NCBI RefSeq assembly: GCF_040047665.1
Contig: NZ_CP157355.1
Coordinates: 434,001 to 498,000, forward strand
From: Chitinibacter sp. FCG-7
Lineage (GTDB): Bacteria > Pseudomonadota > Gammaproteobacteria > Burkholderiales > Chitinibacteraceae
Length of the DNA: 64,000 bases
Reading direction: 5' to 3'
The translations under genes and the position numbers were made by a program. How positions within the stretch are numbered: position 1 is the stretch's first letter; each line of letters opens with the position of its first letter. The notes under the pieces were generated by a model. It saw only the letters and a program-made list of their open reading frames with translations. It was not told the DNA's origin and did no database searches. Below are positions 19,650 to 27,179 of this stretch, one piece after another.

Positions 19650-20405
19650 ATGGGTACGTTGAGTAAAAGCATTTTTATCATTATTTTGTCGCTGATTTGT
19701 TCGTTCTTTATCGGTAAATCGATTTACGAAAAAGAACAGCTCAATCAGGCGCGCACCATGGCCAATATGGTCGAACATATTGGCCAGTGGGCATCTCAAT
19801 ATCGCGGAATCTGGACCAAGGAAGCCAAAGGTGAAATCGTTGATCAGGGCTCTCACCTTGATACGCTGACCGTGTCGCTGGCCAACGAAGACAATTCGGT
19901 CACCAGCGCCGAAGACATGGCCACCACGCTGAATTTCCACCTGAAAAACCCGGCACTGGTGCAGCGCGAAATTTCCGATTTGATGATCGCAGATCAGAGC
20001 AAAGCGTCGTACCGCATTACTTCGGACAAATTCATGAATGTACGTAATAGCCCGACGGCGTTCGAGCGTAAAGCCATGGAATATATGCGCGCCAATAATG
20101 TCACCGAATACAGCGAAGTCAACAATGGCCGCACGCTGTATGCGCGTGGACTAATCGCTACCGCTGCCTGCATGCGCTGCCATGAATCAGCAGAAAAAGC
20201 CCCGTATGCCGTACGCAGCCTTTACCCGACGCAGGGTTATGGCTATGAGCTGGGCAAGGTGTCAGGCGTAATCTCGGTCAAGATCCCCTCTTCATACAGT
20301 GCCAGCACCATTTTCAGTGCCTTTAATCTGCTCAGCCTGATCGCATTAGGCATTTTTGGCTTCGTCGTTTTTCTGCTATGCCGACGCAAAGCCGATCAAG
20401 ACTGA
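19650..20405 (+). CDS. Membrane-anchored DUF3365 protein with a c-type haem motif
   Basis: 251 residues. An N-terminal membrane helix (residues 7-22) and a C-terminal one (about 225-245) bracket a periplasmic domain of the DUF3365 (Tll0287-like) type, normally a sensor domain of kinases and chemoreceptors. A single haem c motif CMRCH is at residues 174-178, followed by AVRSLYPTQGYGYELGKVSGVISV, typical of the family. No cytoplasmic output domain follows, only a short basic tail, so it may act as a stand-alone redox or ligand-binding protein. No neighbour explains its role. Confidence 0.82.
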   Translation: MGTLSKSIFIIILSLICSFFIGKSIYEKEQLNQARTMANMVEHIGQWASQYRGIWTKEAKGEIVDQGSHLDTLTVSLANEDNSVTSAEDMATTLNFHLKNPALVQREISDLMIADQSKASYRITSDKFMNVRNSPTAFERKAMEYMRANNVTEYSEVNNGRTLYARGLIATAACMRCHESAEKAPYAVRSLYPTQGYGYELGKVSGVISVKIPSSYSASTIFSAFNLLSLIALGIFGFVVFLLCRRKADQD

Positions 20406-20450
20406 GCAGCCCAGCCTGACTGCGCGGCATAGGGCTCACCCGAAAACGAA

Positions 20451-20921
20451 TTAGCCGAGTTTGCCCTCGTCAGCCAGCTGGCGAATTAGCTTGATGGTGT
20501 CGATATCGGCCTCTTGCCAGGCCGACTTCAGATAGCTCAAATACTTATCCAGCTCTGGGTCAGCGCCAACGGGGTGCGGCGTTTCATAGCTGAAACGCAC
20601 AAACAACGCGCCCTCTTGCGGCTCTTCGATTTTCATCCACAGCTGCCCACCCAGATGCATCTCGCTAGGCTGAGTGTCATAGTGCACCGACAATTCGTGC
20701 TGATAATAGATATGGTCAATTACCTCGAGCTTGCCCATAACAATGCGGCGATGAATGCCTTGCTCGTGCCGGTGAGTCACTGCCGCCTCATCAATATGCT
20801 CGACAAATTCCATTGGCGATTCTGCACGGTAGACTAGGCCTTGCCAGAGCTGGTTGCGCGTTAGCAAGTTTGCGCCAGGGTGCAATAAATCGTTGATCTG
20901 AACCAGATGCTCAAATTTCAT
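20451..20921 (-). CDS. DUF1857 (AtaL-like SRPBCC) family protein
   Basis: 156 residues with start at 20921 (MKFEHLVQINDLL). The sequence LTRNQLWQGLVYRAESPMEF and the pattern of alternating strands ending in a long C-terminal helix (DKYLSYLKSAWQEADIDTIKLIRQL) fit the DUF1857/AtaL-like branch of the SRPBCC superfamily. A hydrophobic ligand is likely for the fold, but none is known. No operon partner: the next gene upstream starts 66 bp away with unrelated function. Confidence 0.8.
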   Translation of the reverse strand: MKFEHLVQINDLLHPGANLLTRNQLWQGLVYRAESPMEFVEHIDEAAVTHRHEQGIHRRIVMGKLEVIDHIYYQHELSVHYDTQPSEMHLGGQLWMKIEEPQEGALFVRFSYETPHPVGADPELDKYLSYLKSAWQEADIDTIKLIRQLADEGKLG

Positions 20922-20986
20922 CAGTCGGTACTCGCTACGCAAAACTGCAGATTATAGCCAATCATCACGGAATCAGCCCGCCGCGC

Positions 20987-21757
20987 TTAGAGCGATTTAA
21001 AATCAATTTCGCCAACATGATTGAATACATAATCCGGTTTATACGGAAATTCATCGAGCATTGGCAAGGTGGTCACCCCTGAGAGCACTAGCGCGGTTTT
21101 CATACCGGCCTCCATGCCACCCACAATGTCGGTATCCATTCGATCGCCAACCATCACACATTCTTCCGGATGCACACCCAGCTTGCGGCTGGCCAACATC
21201 ATCATCAGCGCATTGGGTTTGCCGACGATGTAGGGCTTTTTGCCCGTCGCCGCCGAAATCGCCGCCAGAATCGTACCGGCCGCCGGCTCATTACCGCCCT
21301 CCACCGGGTCAATCATATCGGGATTAGTACCGATGAATTTGGCGCCATGATCAATAAAGCGCACGGCTTTTTTCAGCTGCTCAAAGCTAAAAGTCGACGA
21401 TTTGGCGACCACCACATAATCGGGGTTGGATTCAGAAATCGAAAACCCAACGTTATACAGCTCATTAATCAGGCCACCGCCACCAATCACATAGACCTTG
21501 GCGCGCTCTTTTTGCTGGCGCAAAAACATTGCCGTTGCCATCGCGCTGGTAATGAAATTCTCCTCGGAGAGGCCGTGAATGCCAAGTGATTCAAGCTTGA
21601 GTTTCAAATCCAGCGGGGTTTGCTCGGCGTTATTGGTTAAAAACAAAAATGGCGTTTTATCAGCCAGCAGTTTTTGCACAAACTCATTGGCACCATCAAT
21701 CAGCTGCTTGCCGCGATAAATCACGCCGTCCATATCGGAAATAACACTGGTCACCAT
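20987..21757 (-). CDS. HAD-IIA family hydrolase (NagD-like)
   Basis: 256 residues. HAD motif I SDMDGVIYRG (residues 7-16) contains the nucleophile and acid aspartates; motif II is FLTNNAEQTP, motif III around KPNALMM and motif IV MVGDRMDTDIVGG. The C2-type cap places it in the IIA subclass with NagD-type nucleotide phosphatases. The physiological substrate cannot be assigned. Followed on the same strand upstream by a repeat copy and a MazG-like gene. Confidence 0.92.
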   Translation of the reverse strand: MVTSVISDMDGVIYRGKQLIDGANEFVQKLLADKTPFLFLTNNAEQTPLDLKLKLESLGIHGLSEENFITSAMATAMFLRQQKERAKVYVIGGGGLINELYNVGFSISESNPDYVVVAKSSTFSFEQLKKAVRFIDHGAKFIGTNPDMIDPVEGGNEPAAGTILAAISAATGKKPYIVGKPNALMMMLASRKLGVHPEECVMVGDRMDTDIVGGMEAGMKTALVLSGVTTLPMLDEFPYKPDYVFNHVGEIDFKSL

Positions 21758-21771
21758 AAGACATCCTCTTG

Positions 21772-21820
21772 GGGTATAAGGCTAGAGATTAATAGAATAA
21801 AGCGCTAGCGAGCAATACAT
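21772..21820. repeat. 49-bp palindromic repeat, copy c
   Basis: Arms GGGTATAAGGCTAGAG and CTAGCGAGCAATACAT around an AT-rich 17-bp centre. It lies between the MazG-like gene and the NagD-like gene, both on the minus strand, just upstream of the NagD-like start. Confidence 0.75.
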
Positions 21821-21840
21821 CAATGTATCTAGCAAAACAT

Positions 21841-22155
21841 CTAGCGCTCGGCAGCTGGATATTTCTGCGCATTGAGCTGCATTTTGTGCAAGATCGCCTC
21901 TTCCATATCGACCCCCAGCTCATCGGCCAGGCGTAGCATATAGAGCATGACATCGGCCATCTCCTGCGCGATGGGAGATTGCTCATCGATATCAAGCTGG
22001 GCAGCTTGCTCGGGGGTGAGCCATTGATAATGTTCAAGCAGCTCGGCCATTTCGACCGACATGGCCATCACCAGATTTTTGGGATTGTGATATTTACGCC
22101 AATCACGCTCGTCGGCAAATTGACGGACTTTGATCGAGAGTTCGGCCAGATTCAT
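21841..22155 (-). CDS. MazG-like nucleotide pyrophosphohydrolase
   Basis: 104 residues, an all-alpha NTP pyrophosphohydrolase of the dCTPase/RS21-C6-like group. The metal-binding pattern is clear: SVEMAELLEHYQW followed by EMADVMLYMLRLADEL. These enzymes remove non-canonical or excess dNTPs by hydrolysing them to the monophosphate. Start at 22155; divergent from the small gene at 22221. Confidence 0.9.
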   Translation of the reverse strand: MNLAELSIKVRQFADERDWRKYHNPKNLVMAMSVEMAELLEHYQWLTPEQAAQLDIDEQSPIAQEMADVMLYMLRLADELGVDMEEAILHKMQLNAQKYPAAER

Positions 22156-22220
22156 GGGTTTTTTAAGACTTTGTGAACAGTAATCCGTAGAATACGCCCC
22201 CTAAACAGAGGAAAACCAGC

Positions 22221-22394
22221 ATGACGATGAAAAAATACGAATTAGAAAAGCGCAAAGCAGAAAAGCTACACAATGATTTACACGGCGCCAGTACACCGGA
22301 TCGCTTTGGCACGGCCAGCGCAAAAGAAAAACAACGCAAAAGCGGGATGAATAATCTGATGAGCAAACTGCTCGGAAAAACCCAGGCCAAATAA
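22221..22394 (+). CDS. Small conserved-looking basic protein (57 aa)
   Basis: 57 codons with a good AGAGGAA ribosome-binding site 10 nt upstream. The product is highly charged (ELEKRKAEKLHNDL then SAKEKQRKSGMNNLMSKLLG) and has no membrane segment. The stop codon overlaps the next start (TAATG), so it is translationally coupled to the acyltransferase gene. I do not recognise a family. The ribosome-binding site and coupling are the main reasons to call it real. Confidence 0.65.
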   Translation: MTMKKYELEKRKAEKLHNDLHGASTPDRFGTASAKEKQRKSGMNNLMSKLLGKTQAK

Positions 22395-22969
22395 TGCAGC
22401 GCACGATTTTCGATACGCCAGTGTTGCGGCATATTCTGCCGGGATTGGGCCGGCTGATGCTGCGAATTGCAGGCTGGAAAATTGAAGGTGAATTTCCCGA
22501 TTTACCCAAATATGTACTGATCGGCGCCCCTCATACCAGCAACTGGGATTTTCCGATCGGCATCGCCATCTGTTTTGCGCGGCGGCAAAAAGTGTACTGG
22601 ATGGGCAAGCACACGCTGTTCTGGGGCCCGCTTGGACCGATTGCCCGTTGGCTAGGCGGCATCCCGGTTGATCGCCGTCAATCGAATTCACTGGTCGAGC
22701 AAATGGTGCAGGTGTTTGGCGAGCACGAACAACTGGTGGTGGCCATCCCACCCGAAGGAACACGCAAGAAAGTCGAAAAGTGGAAGACCGGCTTTTACTA
22801 CATTGCCCTCGGTAGTCAGCTGCCCATTGTGTTGGGCTTTATCGATTTTGGCCGTAAGGTTGGCGGGTGTGGCGAGGTGTTTTACCCGACAGGTGATCTG
22901 GAAGCCGATATGGCCAAGATTCGGGCTTTTTATGCGCCAATAAAAGGCAAAAACCCGGAAAACCAGTAA
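22394..22969 (+). CDS. Lysophospholipid acyltransferase family protein (PlsC-like)
   Basis: 191 residues. The acyltransferase motif I appears as HTSNWDFP (catalytic His and Asp), motif II-like region as WMGKHTLFWGPLGP with GGIPVDRR, and motif III as PPEGTRKKVEKWKTGFYYIA. This pattern is that of small 1-acyl-glycerol-3-phosphate acyltransferase-like proteins in proteobacteria. Acts on membrane lipids at the inner membrane; the precise acyl acceptor is unknown. Coupled to the small gene before it. Confidence 0.88.
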   Translation: MQRTIFDTPVLRHILPGLGRLMLRIAGWKIEGEFPDLPKYVLIGAPHTSNWDFPIGIAICFARRQKVYWMGKHTLFWGPLGPIARWLGGIPVDRRQSNSLVEQMVQVFGEHEQLVVAIPPEGTRKKVEKWKTGFYYIALGSQLPIVLGFIDFGRKVGGCGEVFYPTGDLEADMAKIRAFYAPIKGKNPENQ

Positions 22970-23045
22970 GCTCGCATCATTTTAACGCGCTACCGATGGC
23001 AAGCTAAGTCATCATTGCATAGCAAGCTCGAAATCGAGCAGACAA

Positions 23046-23070
23046 CAAAAAACCCAGCTTATGCTGGGTT
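23046..23070 (-). terminator. Intrinsic terminator of the cold-shock gene
   Basis: AACCCAGC and GCTGGGTT form a perfect 8-bp stem with TTAT loop; the minus strand then reads a run of T. Confidence 0.9.
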
Positions 23071-23099
23071 TTCTACTTACTTAAACAAACAACTCTGAA

Positions 23100-23303
23100 T
23101 TACAGAGGTTGGATGTTAGAAGCTTGTTTGCCTTTAGGGCCAGTAGTTACTTCGAAAGAAACTTTTTGACCTTCAGCCAAGGTTTTGAAACCTTTAGACA
23201 CGATTTGAGAGAAGTGAGCAAACAGATCTTCGCCGCCTTCGTCTGGAGTGATAAAGCCGAAGCCTTTAGAGTCGTTGAACCACTTAACGGTACCTTGTGC
23301 CAT
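23100..23303 (-). CDS. Cold-shock domain protein (CspA family)
   Basis: 67 residues, one cold-shock domain. RNP1 (KGFGFI, residues 13-18) and RNP2 (DLFAHF, 27-32) are intact. Such proteins bind single-stranded RNA and DNA and melt mRNA structure. The 223-bp region upstream has no other gene and probably includes a long 5' leader, as is common for this family. Strong terminator downstream. Confidence 0.96.
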   Translation of the reverse strand: MAQGTVKWFNDSKGFGFITPDEGGEDLFAHFSQIVSKGFKTLAEGQKVSFEVTTGPKGKQASNIQPL

Positions 23304-23526
23304 TTTTCGTATCCTAAATTGCGGAATTATATAAAAGATGCACGAAAATCAAGGGAAAGCACTGCGGTACGGCCTAGCCACTACAACATACATCCACTGC
23401 TTGAAGATCCTGCGGTTGATATATTCGCCGAGCAAAGCTGGGCTGGCAAGCACTTTTTGCACAAAAACCACAAAATCTGAGCAAAATCGCATAATTGCGA
23501 CGCGTTAATCCGCCAGACGTGATTTT

Positions 23527-24162
23527 TTACCCACCCAGCTGCGATTTAAACGCCATAAACTCGGTTTGCAGCGCCGCCAAGGCTGCTTCTAGTTGCTCGA
23601 CCCTTTCACGCAAGTCCGCCTGAGCCGATGGCGTAGCGGTGCTCTGCAGAGCGTTTAAATCGATTTCACCTGCAAGCAGATGCGCCCAGCGTGGCTCGCG
23701 CGCGCCGCTCTGGCGTGGCAATAAGCACACCAAAGCGCCGCTGCTGCGTTCGGCCAGCTCCTGCAAAAACGCTTCTATGGCCGAAATATCGGCAAAGCGG
23801 TGCAAACGCTCGCAGTTATTACGCAACTCCCCCGCCGTTTGCGGGCCACGCAGCATTAGCGTGGCCAAAACCGCAACCGATTGCGTCGGAATCTGCAGCA
23901 CCTTGCCCAGCTGATGGCTATAGCGGGCAACTCGACCGCTCAGGTGATCCAGCACCCAGCCCGCATTTTTCAGCTCATCGAGCGCCGGGATCAAATCCGC
24001 CTCGCTCAGCTCCATTACGGGCTCGCGGCTGGTTTTCTGATTGCAGCCGGCGAGCAGGCCATTGAGTGTCAGCGGATAGGTATCGGGTACGGTGCGTTCT
24101 TTTTCGATCAGCACCCCCAGGATACGAGCCTGCACCGGACTTAATTCTGCAATTTGCGACAT
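23527..24162 (-). CDS. YceH family protein (DUF480)
   Basis: 211 residues. The N-terminal segment LSPVQARILGVLIEKERTVPDTYPLTLNGLLAGCNQ is typical, followed by two winged-helix-like units and a C-terminal coiled coil (LRERVEQLEAALAALQTEFMAF). The UPF0502/YceH family has no firmly assigned role. Start at 24162 (MSQIAE) is preferred to one four codons earlier. Single gene, divergent from the DUF3617 gene. Confidence 0.9.
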   Translation of the reverse strand: MSQIAELSPVQARILGVLIEKERTVPDTYPLTLNGLLAGCNQKTSREPVMELSEADLIPALDELKNAGWVLDHLSGRVARYSHQLGKVLQIPTQSVAVLATLMLRGPQTAGELRNNCERLHRFADISAIEAFLQELAERSSGALVCLLPRQSGAREPRWAHLLAGEIDLNALQSTATPSAQADLRERVEQLEAALAALQTEFMAFKSQLGG

Positions 24163-24258
24163 ACACGACTCCAAAGATCCATGCCGAAGAATGGAAAAAA
24201 GCTATAAACAATGGAGACGATCATACCGTGTTTCTTACAAACTACAGGAAAAATTGCC

Positions 24259-24747
24259 ATGTCAAACTATCTGCAACCAATCAGCCTGGGAATCAGCTTG
24301 TTTATTCTGAGTTCGGTCAGCTTTGCCGCCGACATCCGGCCTATGGAAGGCCGCTGGGCTATCACCAGCAGCTTGCCTGAGGCGCAAAGAGCCGCAATGG
24401 TCAAAATGCCACCAGAAGCGATGCAGCAAATGCGCAAGCAAGGCATGGAAATCGATGCCAAAGCGGGCACCATGACCGTCACACAATGTCTTGACCGGGC
24501 CAAACTTGAGCAATGGCACCAGATGGGGCAAGAGCCGAACACAAAATGCGAGAAACCCAAGATCGTGCAGCAAGGCAATACCGTCACGATGGATATGAAA
24601 TGCAGCCAGCCCAGAGCGGCCACGATGCACAGCGTGATTACCTTTAGCAATCAGCGTGACCAGTATCAATTTGAACATCTGATCAAGGCTGAAGGGCAGG
24701 AAATGCGTATGAAAGGCCATGCCAAACGCACCGGAGCCTGCCAATGA
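24259..24747 (+). CDS. DUF3617 family exported protein
   Basis: 162 residues with a signal peptide (hydrophobic residues 8-20, likely cut after SFA near residue 22). The mature part has the DUF3617 layout: RPMEGRWAITSSL, two cysteines in the CLDRAKLEQW..TKCEKPKIVQQG region, and a strand-rich end with MKGHAKRTGAC. Probably periplasmic, no assigned function. The stop overlaps the start of the HPt-HD gene (ATGA). Confidence 0.82.
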   Translation: MSNYLQPISLGISLFILSSVSFAADIRPMEGRWAITSSLPEAQRAAMVKMPPEAMQQMRKQGMEIDAKAGTMTVTQCLDRAKLEQWHQMGQEPNTKCEKPKIVQQGNTVTMDMKCSQPRAATMHSVITFSNQRDQYQFEHLIKAEGQEMRMKGHAKRTGACQ

Positions 24748-25865
24748 ACACGCCTCTGGATATTGCCGGCATCAATCTAATCAACCCGGCGATAGAAGAC
24801 TGGAATGCATTTCAGGATTTCAAAGACGGGCTAGCCGATCATGCCCCGCAAATCGAGGCGCTGATCGCCAAGCTCAAGCAAGAAGGCAATGACAAGGTCA
24901 CGCTAACCAATCTGTTTCGCGAATTTCACAATATCAAGGGAGATGCGGGCCTGTGTCGCGTTACTTTTGTGATCCCGATCATGCATTGCGCCGAGACACT
25001 ACTCTCGCGCCTGCGTGATGGCGAAATCCGCTTTACCGATGGTCTGGCCGAGATTTTTCTGCTAACACTCGATCGCATCGAACAAGCCACCGAACTGCTC
25101 GCCGAACAGCAAAATCTGGCCCCGCTGGCACTGATCTCGCTGGCCAATGGCCTGCACAATCTGGCCCACCAAACGCCCAGCGAAATTGATACGGCGACCA
25201 GCCGGCTGATCGAAGCGGTCACCGGTTTCAAGCCCGGCAGCGCACTCAACAAAGACTTTACCCCTGCCGCGCAAGCGCGCAGTACGCAGGAGCTGCATCA
25301 GGATCTGATTTTCTTTCGCGAAATGGCGATGCAGCTGGAAGCCCGCTCGGCGCTGTTTCATGGTCGCACCGAGCGCAATCTGGGCTATGCGCTGGCGACC
25401 AATAAAATGGCGGGCAACCGGGTTGACCCGGAACAACTGGAAGCGGCGGTGTATCTGCACGATATCGGCATGATGTTTTTGCCCGAGTCGCAATGGCTTA
25501 GGCCGGAAAAGCTCTCGCCTGCCGCCATCGTCGAGCTGCACAAACATCCACGCTGGGCAGCCGAGATAGCCAATCGCTTTGTCGGCTGGCAAGCGGCAAC
25601 GCAGATGATTTTACAGCACCATGAAACCGTTACCGGCAATGGCTATCCGCACGGTTTAAGCGAAGGGCAGATTTGTGACGGCGCCAAAATTCTGGCGATT
25701 GTCGATGCTTTTGAAGCCATTTTGCTCAAACACAGCCACCGTGGCCAGCAAAAATCAACCTTGCGGGCGATTGCCGAAATCAATGCGTGCGACCGGCAAT
25801 TTGCGGCCGAATGGGTTCAGGCCTTCAATCAGGTTATCCGCAAACAAATCGAAGATACTCAATAG
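24744..25865 (+). CDS. HPt domain fused to an HD-GYP-like domain
   Basis: 373 residues, cytosolic. Residues 20-130 resemble a histidine phosphotransfer domain; FREFHNIKGDAG places the candidate phospho-acceptor at His62. Residues 200-370 form an HD-GYP-like domain: LHDIGMMF (His239-Asp240), HHETVTGNGYPHGL (His292, His293, GYP at 300-302). The usual HDxGK lysine is methionine and the DGxGYP aspartate is changed, so c-di-GMP phosphodiesterase activity is uncertain. It would link a His-Asp phosphorelay to a c-di-GMP-type output. Coupled by 4-bp overlap to a DUF3617 gene. Its stop codon's last base is the first base of a repeat copy. Confidence 0.85.
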   Translation: MNTPLDIAGINLINPAIEDWNAFQDFKDGLADHAPQIEALIAKLKQEGNDKVTLTNLFREFHNIKGDAGLCRVTFVIPIMHCAETLLSRLRDGEIRFTDGLAEIFLLTLDRIEQATELLAEQQNLAPLALISLANGLHNLAHQTPSEIDTATSRLIEAVTGFKPGSALNKDFTPAAQARSTQELHQDLIFFREMAMQLEARSALFHGRTERNLGYALATNKMAGNRVDPEQLEAAVYLHDIGMMFLPESQWLRPEKLSPAAIVELHKHPRWAAEIANRFVGWQAATQMILQHHETVTGNGYPHGLSEGQICDGAKILAIVDAFEAILLKHSHRGQQKSTLRAIAEINACDRQFAAEWVQAFNQVIRKQIEDTQ

Positions 25866-25913
25866 GGTATATCTCTGCAGATCAATTCTAGATTTACCTA
25901 CAGAGAAATACCC
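25865..25913. repeat. 49-bp palindromic repeat, copy d
   Basis: Arms GGGTATATCTCTGCAG and CTACAGAGAAATACCC pair at 14 of 16 positions. It nearly fills the gap between two convergent genes: its first base is the last base of one stop codon and it ends 3 bp before the other stop. It could act as a bidirectional transcript end. Confidence 0.9.
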
Positions 25914-25916
25914 CTA

Positions 25917-26660
25917 TTAGATCTTCTCCATCGGCAATAGATAGCGCCACTGCCCTGCTTCCAGAGCACCCAGCGGCAAACGGCCAATCCGGTTGCGTTT
26001 AAACGCTTTGACGGTCAATTTGGCCACATCGCACAAATCGGGCACCACGCCTTCGGCATTGGCGCGAATCACCATGCGCAATTGCTGCTCGCTCTGGCGG
26101 CTGGTTTTCCAGCCTTTGATCGGCTGCTCGTCAAACATTTTGACGGCATTCATCGCCTCAATCTGGCTGTCAGCCGCCACCTGATCAAGCCAGACCAGAT
26201 ATTCCTGCTCATAATCATTGATTTGCGCCAGCTTGGCGGCCAGACGTGCATCCTGCGTCAGCAGCACCAGCCCGCTAGCCTCGGCGTCCAGACCAAACGG
26301 CGTTGTCAGCCGCGAGCGATGTTTTTTCAGCCAGACTATCCCTGATCTATCATCGGCGGCGCGATTTTCCGGCACGAAAAACTGCGTATATTCCTCACCC
26401 GGCCACACCGCCACGCCGACGGGTTTATGCCAGATCAGCGTCACCTTGTCGCTGGGCGCGAGCGCGCTGCTCAGCAAATCGCTATCAACGATTTTAATGT
26501 CCTGATGCGGCAGGACGCGGCTACCGAGGACATCCACAATTTGTCCATCCACCTGCACGCGCCCTTCGGCAATCAGCACATCGGCTTGCGTGCGCGAGCA
26601 CAGCCCTAGCTCCGCCATGCGTTTGGAAAGGCGGATTGCGTCTGGATTATCTTGGCTCAT
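25917..26660 (-). CDS. RsuA/RluF-family pseudouridine synthase, divergent
   Basis: 247 residues. An N-terminal S4 RNA-binding domain (RLSKRMAELGLCSRTQADVLIAEGRVQVDG) is followed by a pseudouridine synthase core with IWHKPVGV and the catalytic-aspartate motif in GLDAEASGLVLLT. The downstream motif that in relatives reads like NRQIRRM is not recognisable here (VVPDLCDVAKLTVKAF takes its place), so substrate choice may differ. It probably modifies 23S or 16S rRNA. Convergent with the HPt-HD gene across repeat copy d. Confidence 0.85.
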   Translation of the reverse strand: MSQDNPDAIRLSKRMAELGLCSRTQADVLIAEGRVQVDGQIVDVLGSRVLPHQDIKIVDSDLLSSALAPSDKVTLIWHKPVGVAVWPGEEYTQFFVPENRAADDRSGIVWLKKHRSRLTTPFGLDAEASGLVLLTQDARLAAKLAQINDYEQEYLVWLDQVAADSQIEAMNAVKMFDEQPIKGWKTSRQSEQQLRMVIRANAEGVVPDLCDVAKLTVKAFKRNRIGRLPLGALEAGQWRYLLPMEKI

Positions 26661-26708
26661 GGTGCGGATCTCATTGCTAAAACGCTATTGTACGCAGTTT
26701 CAGCGACT

Positions 26709-27110
26709 TCAATCGAGGCGAACTTTCCCACGCAGCGATTTAATGCTGCCGCGCTGGTTCTTTTTATCCATCCGTGTTTGTTGCGAGCCCCAGCTTGGTT
26801 TGGTTGCACGGCGCGCCTTGGGTTTATGCGCGACCTGATCAATCAGCGCCTGCAAACGCTGCAAAGCTTCATAGCGATTGGCTTCAAGGCTGCGTGAAGC
26901 CTGCGCCTTGATAATAATGATGCCGTCTTTGCTAATCCGTTGATCGGGCCAATGCAAGAGCCGGTTTTTTAGCTCATCGGACAAGCTCGACGCGCGAATA
27001 TCAAAGCGCAAATGCACGGCATTCGAGACCTTGTTGACATTCTGCCCACCCGCACCCTGCGCGCGAATCGCGGTGATGATGACCTCATCTTCATAAATGA
27101 GTTGGCTCAT
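26709..27110 (-). CDS. arfB: Alternative ribosome-rescue factor B (peptidyl-tRNA hydrolase)
   Basis: 133 residues. The GGQ motif (RAQGAGGQNVNKVSNAVHL, residues about 16-34) is the catalytic peptidyl-tRNA hydrolysis site shared with release factors, and the basic C-terminal tail (KARRATKPSWG..RMDKKNQRGSIKSLRGKVR) is the part that enters the empty mRNA channel of stalled ribosomes. Start at 27110 (MSQLIYEDEV). Located just downstream of pyk, after the pyk terminator. Confidence 0.94.
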   Translation of the reverse strand: MSQLIYEDEVIITAIRAQGAGGQNVNKVSNAVHLRFDIRASSLSDELKNRLLHWPDQRISKDGIIIIKAQASRSLEANRYEALQRLQALIDQVAHKPKARRATKPSWGSQQTRMDKKNQRGSIKSLRGKVRLD

Positions 27111-27130
27111 CGAATTGAATCTCTCCATAA

Positions 27131-27156
27131 GAAAACAGCCGACCTAGGTCGGCTGT
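27131..27156 (-). terminator. Intrinsic terminator of pyk
   Basis: A perfect 22-bp palindrome (27135-27156), stem ACAGCCGACCT with its complement, followed on the minus strand by TTTTC. It separates pyk from arfB. Confidence 0.9.
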
Positions 27157-27179
27157 CTGATTGCTGAGGCAACGGCGCT

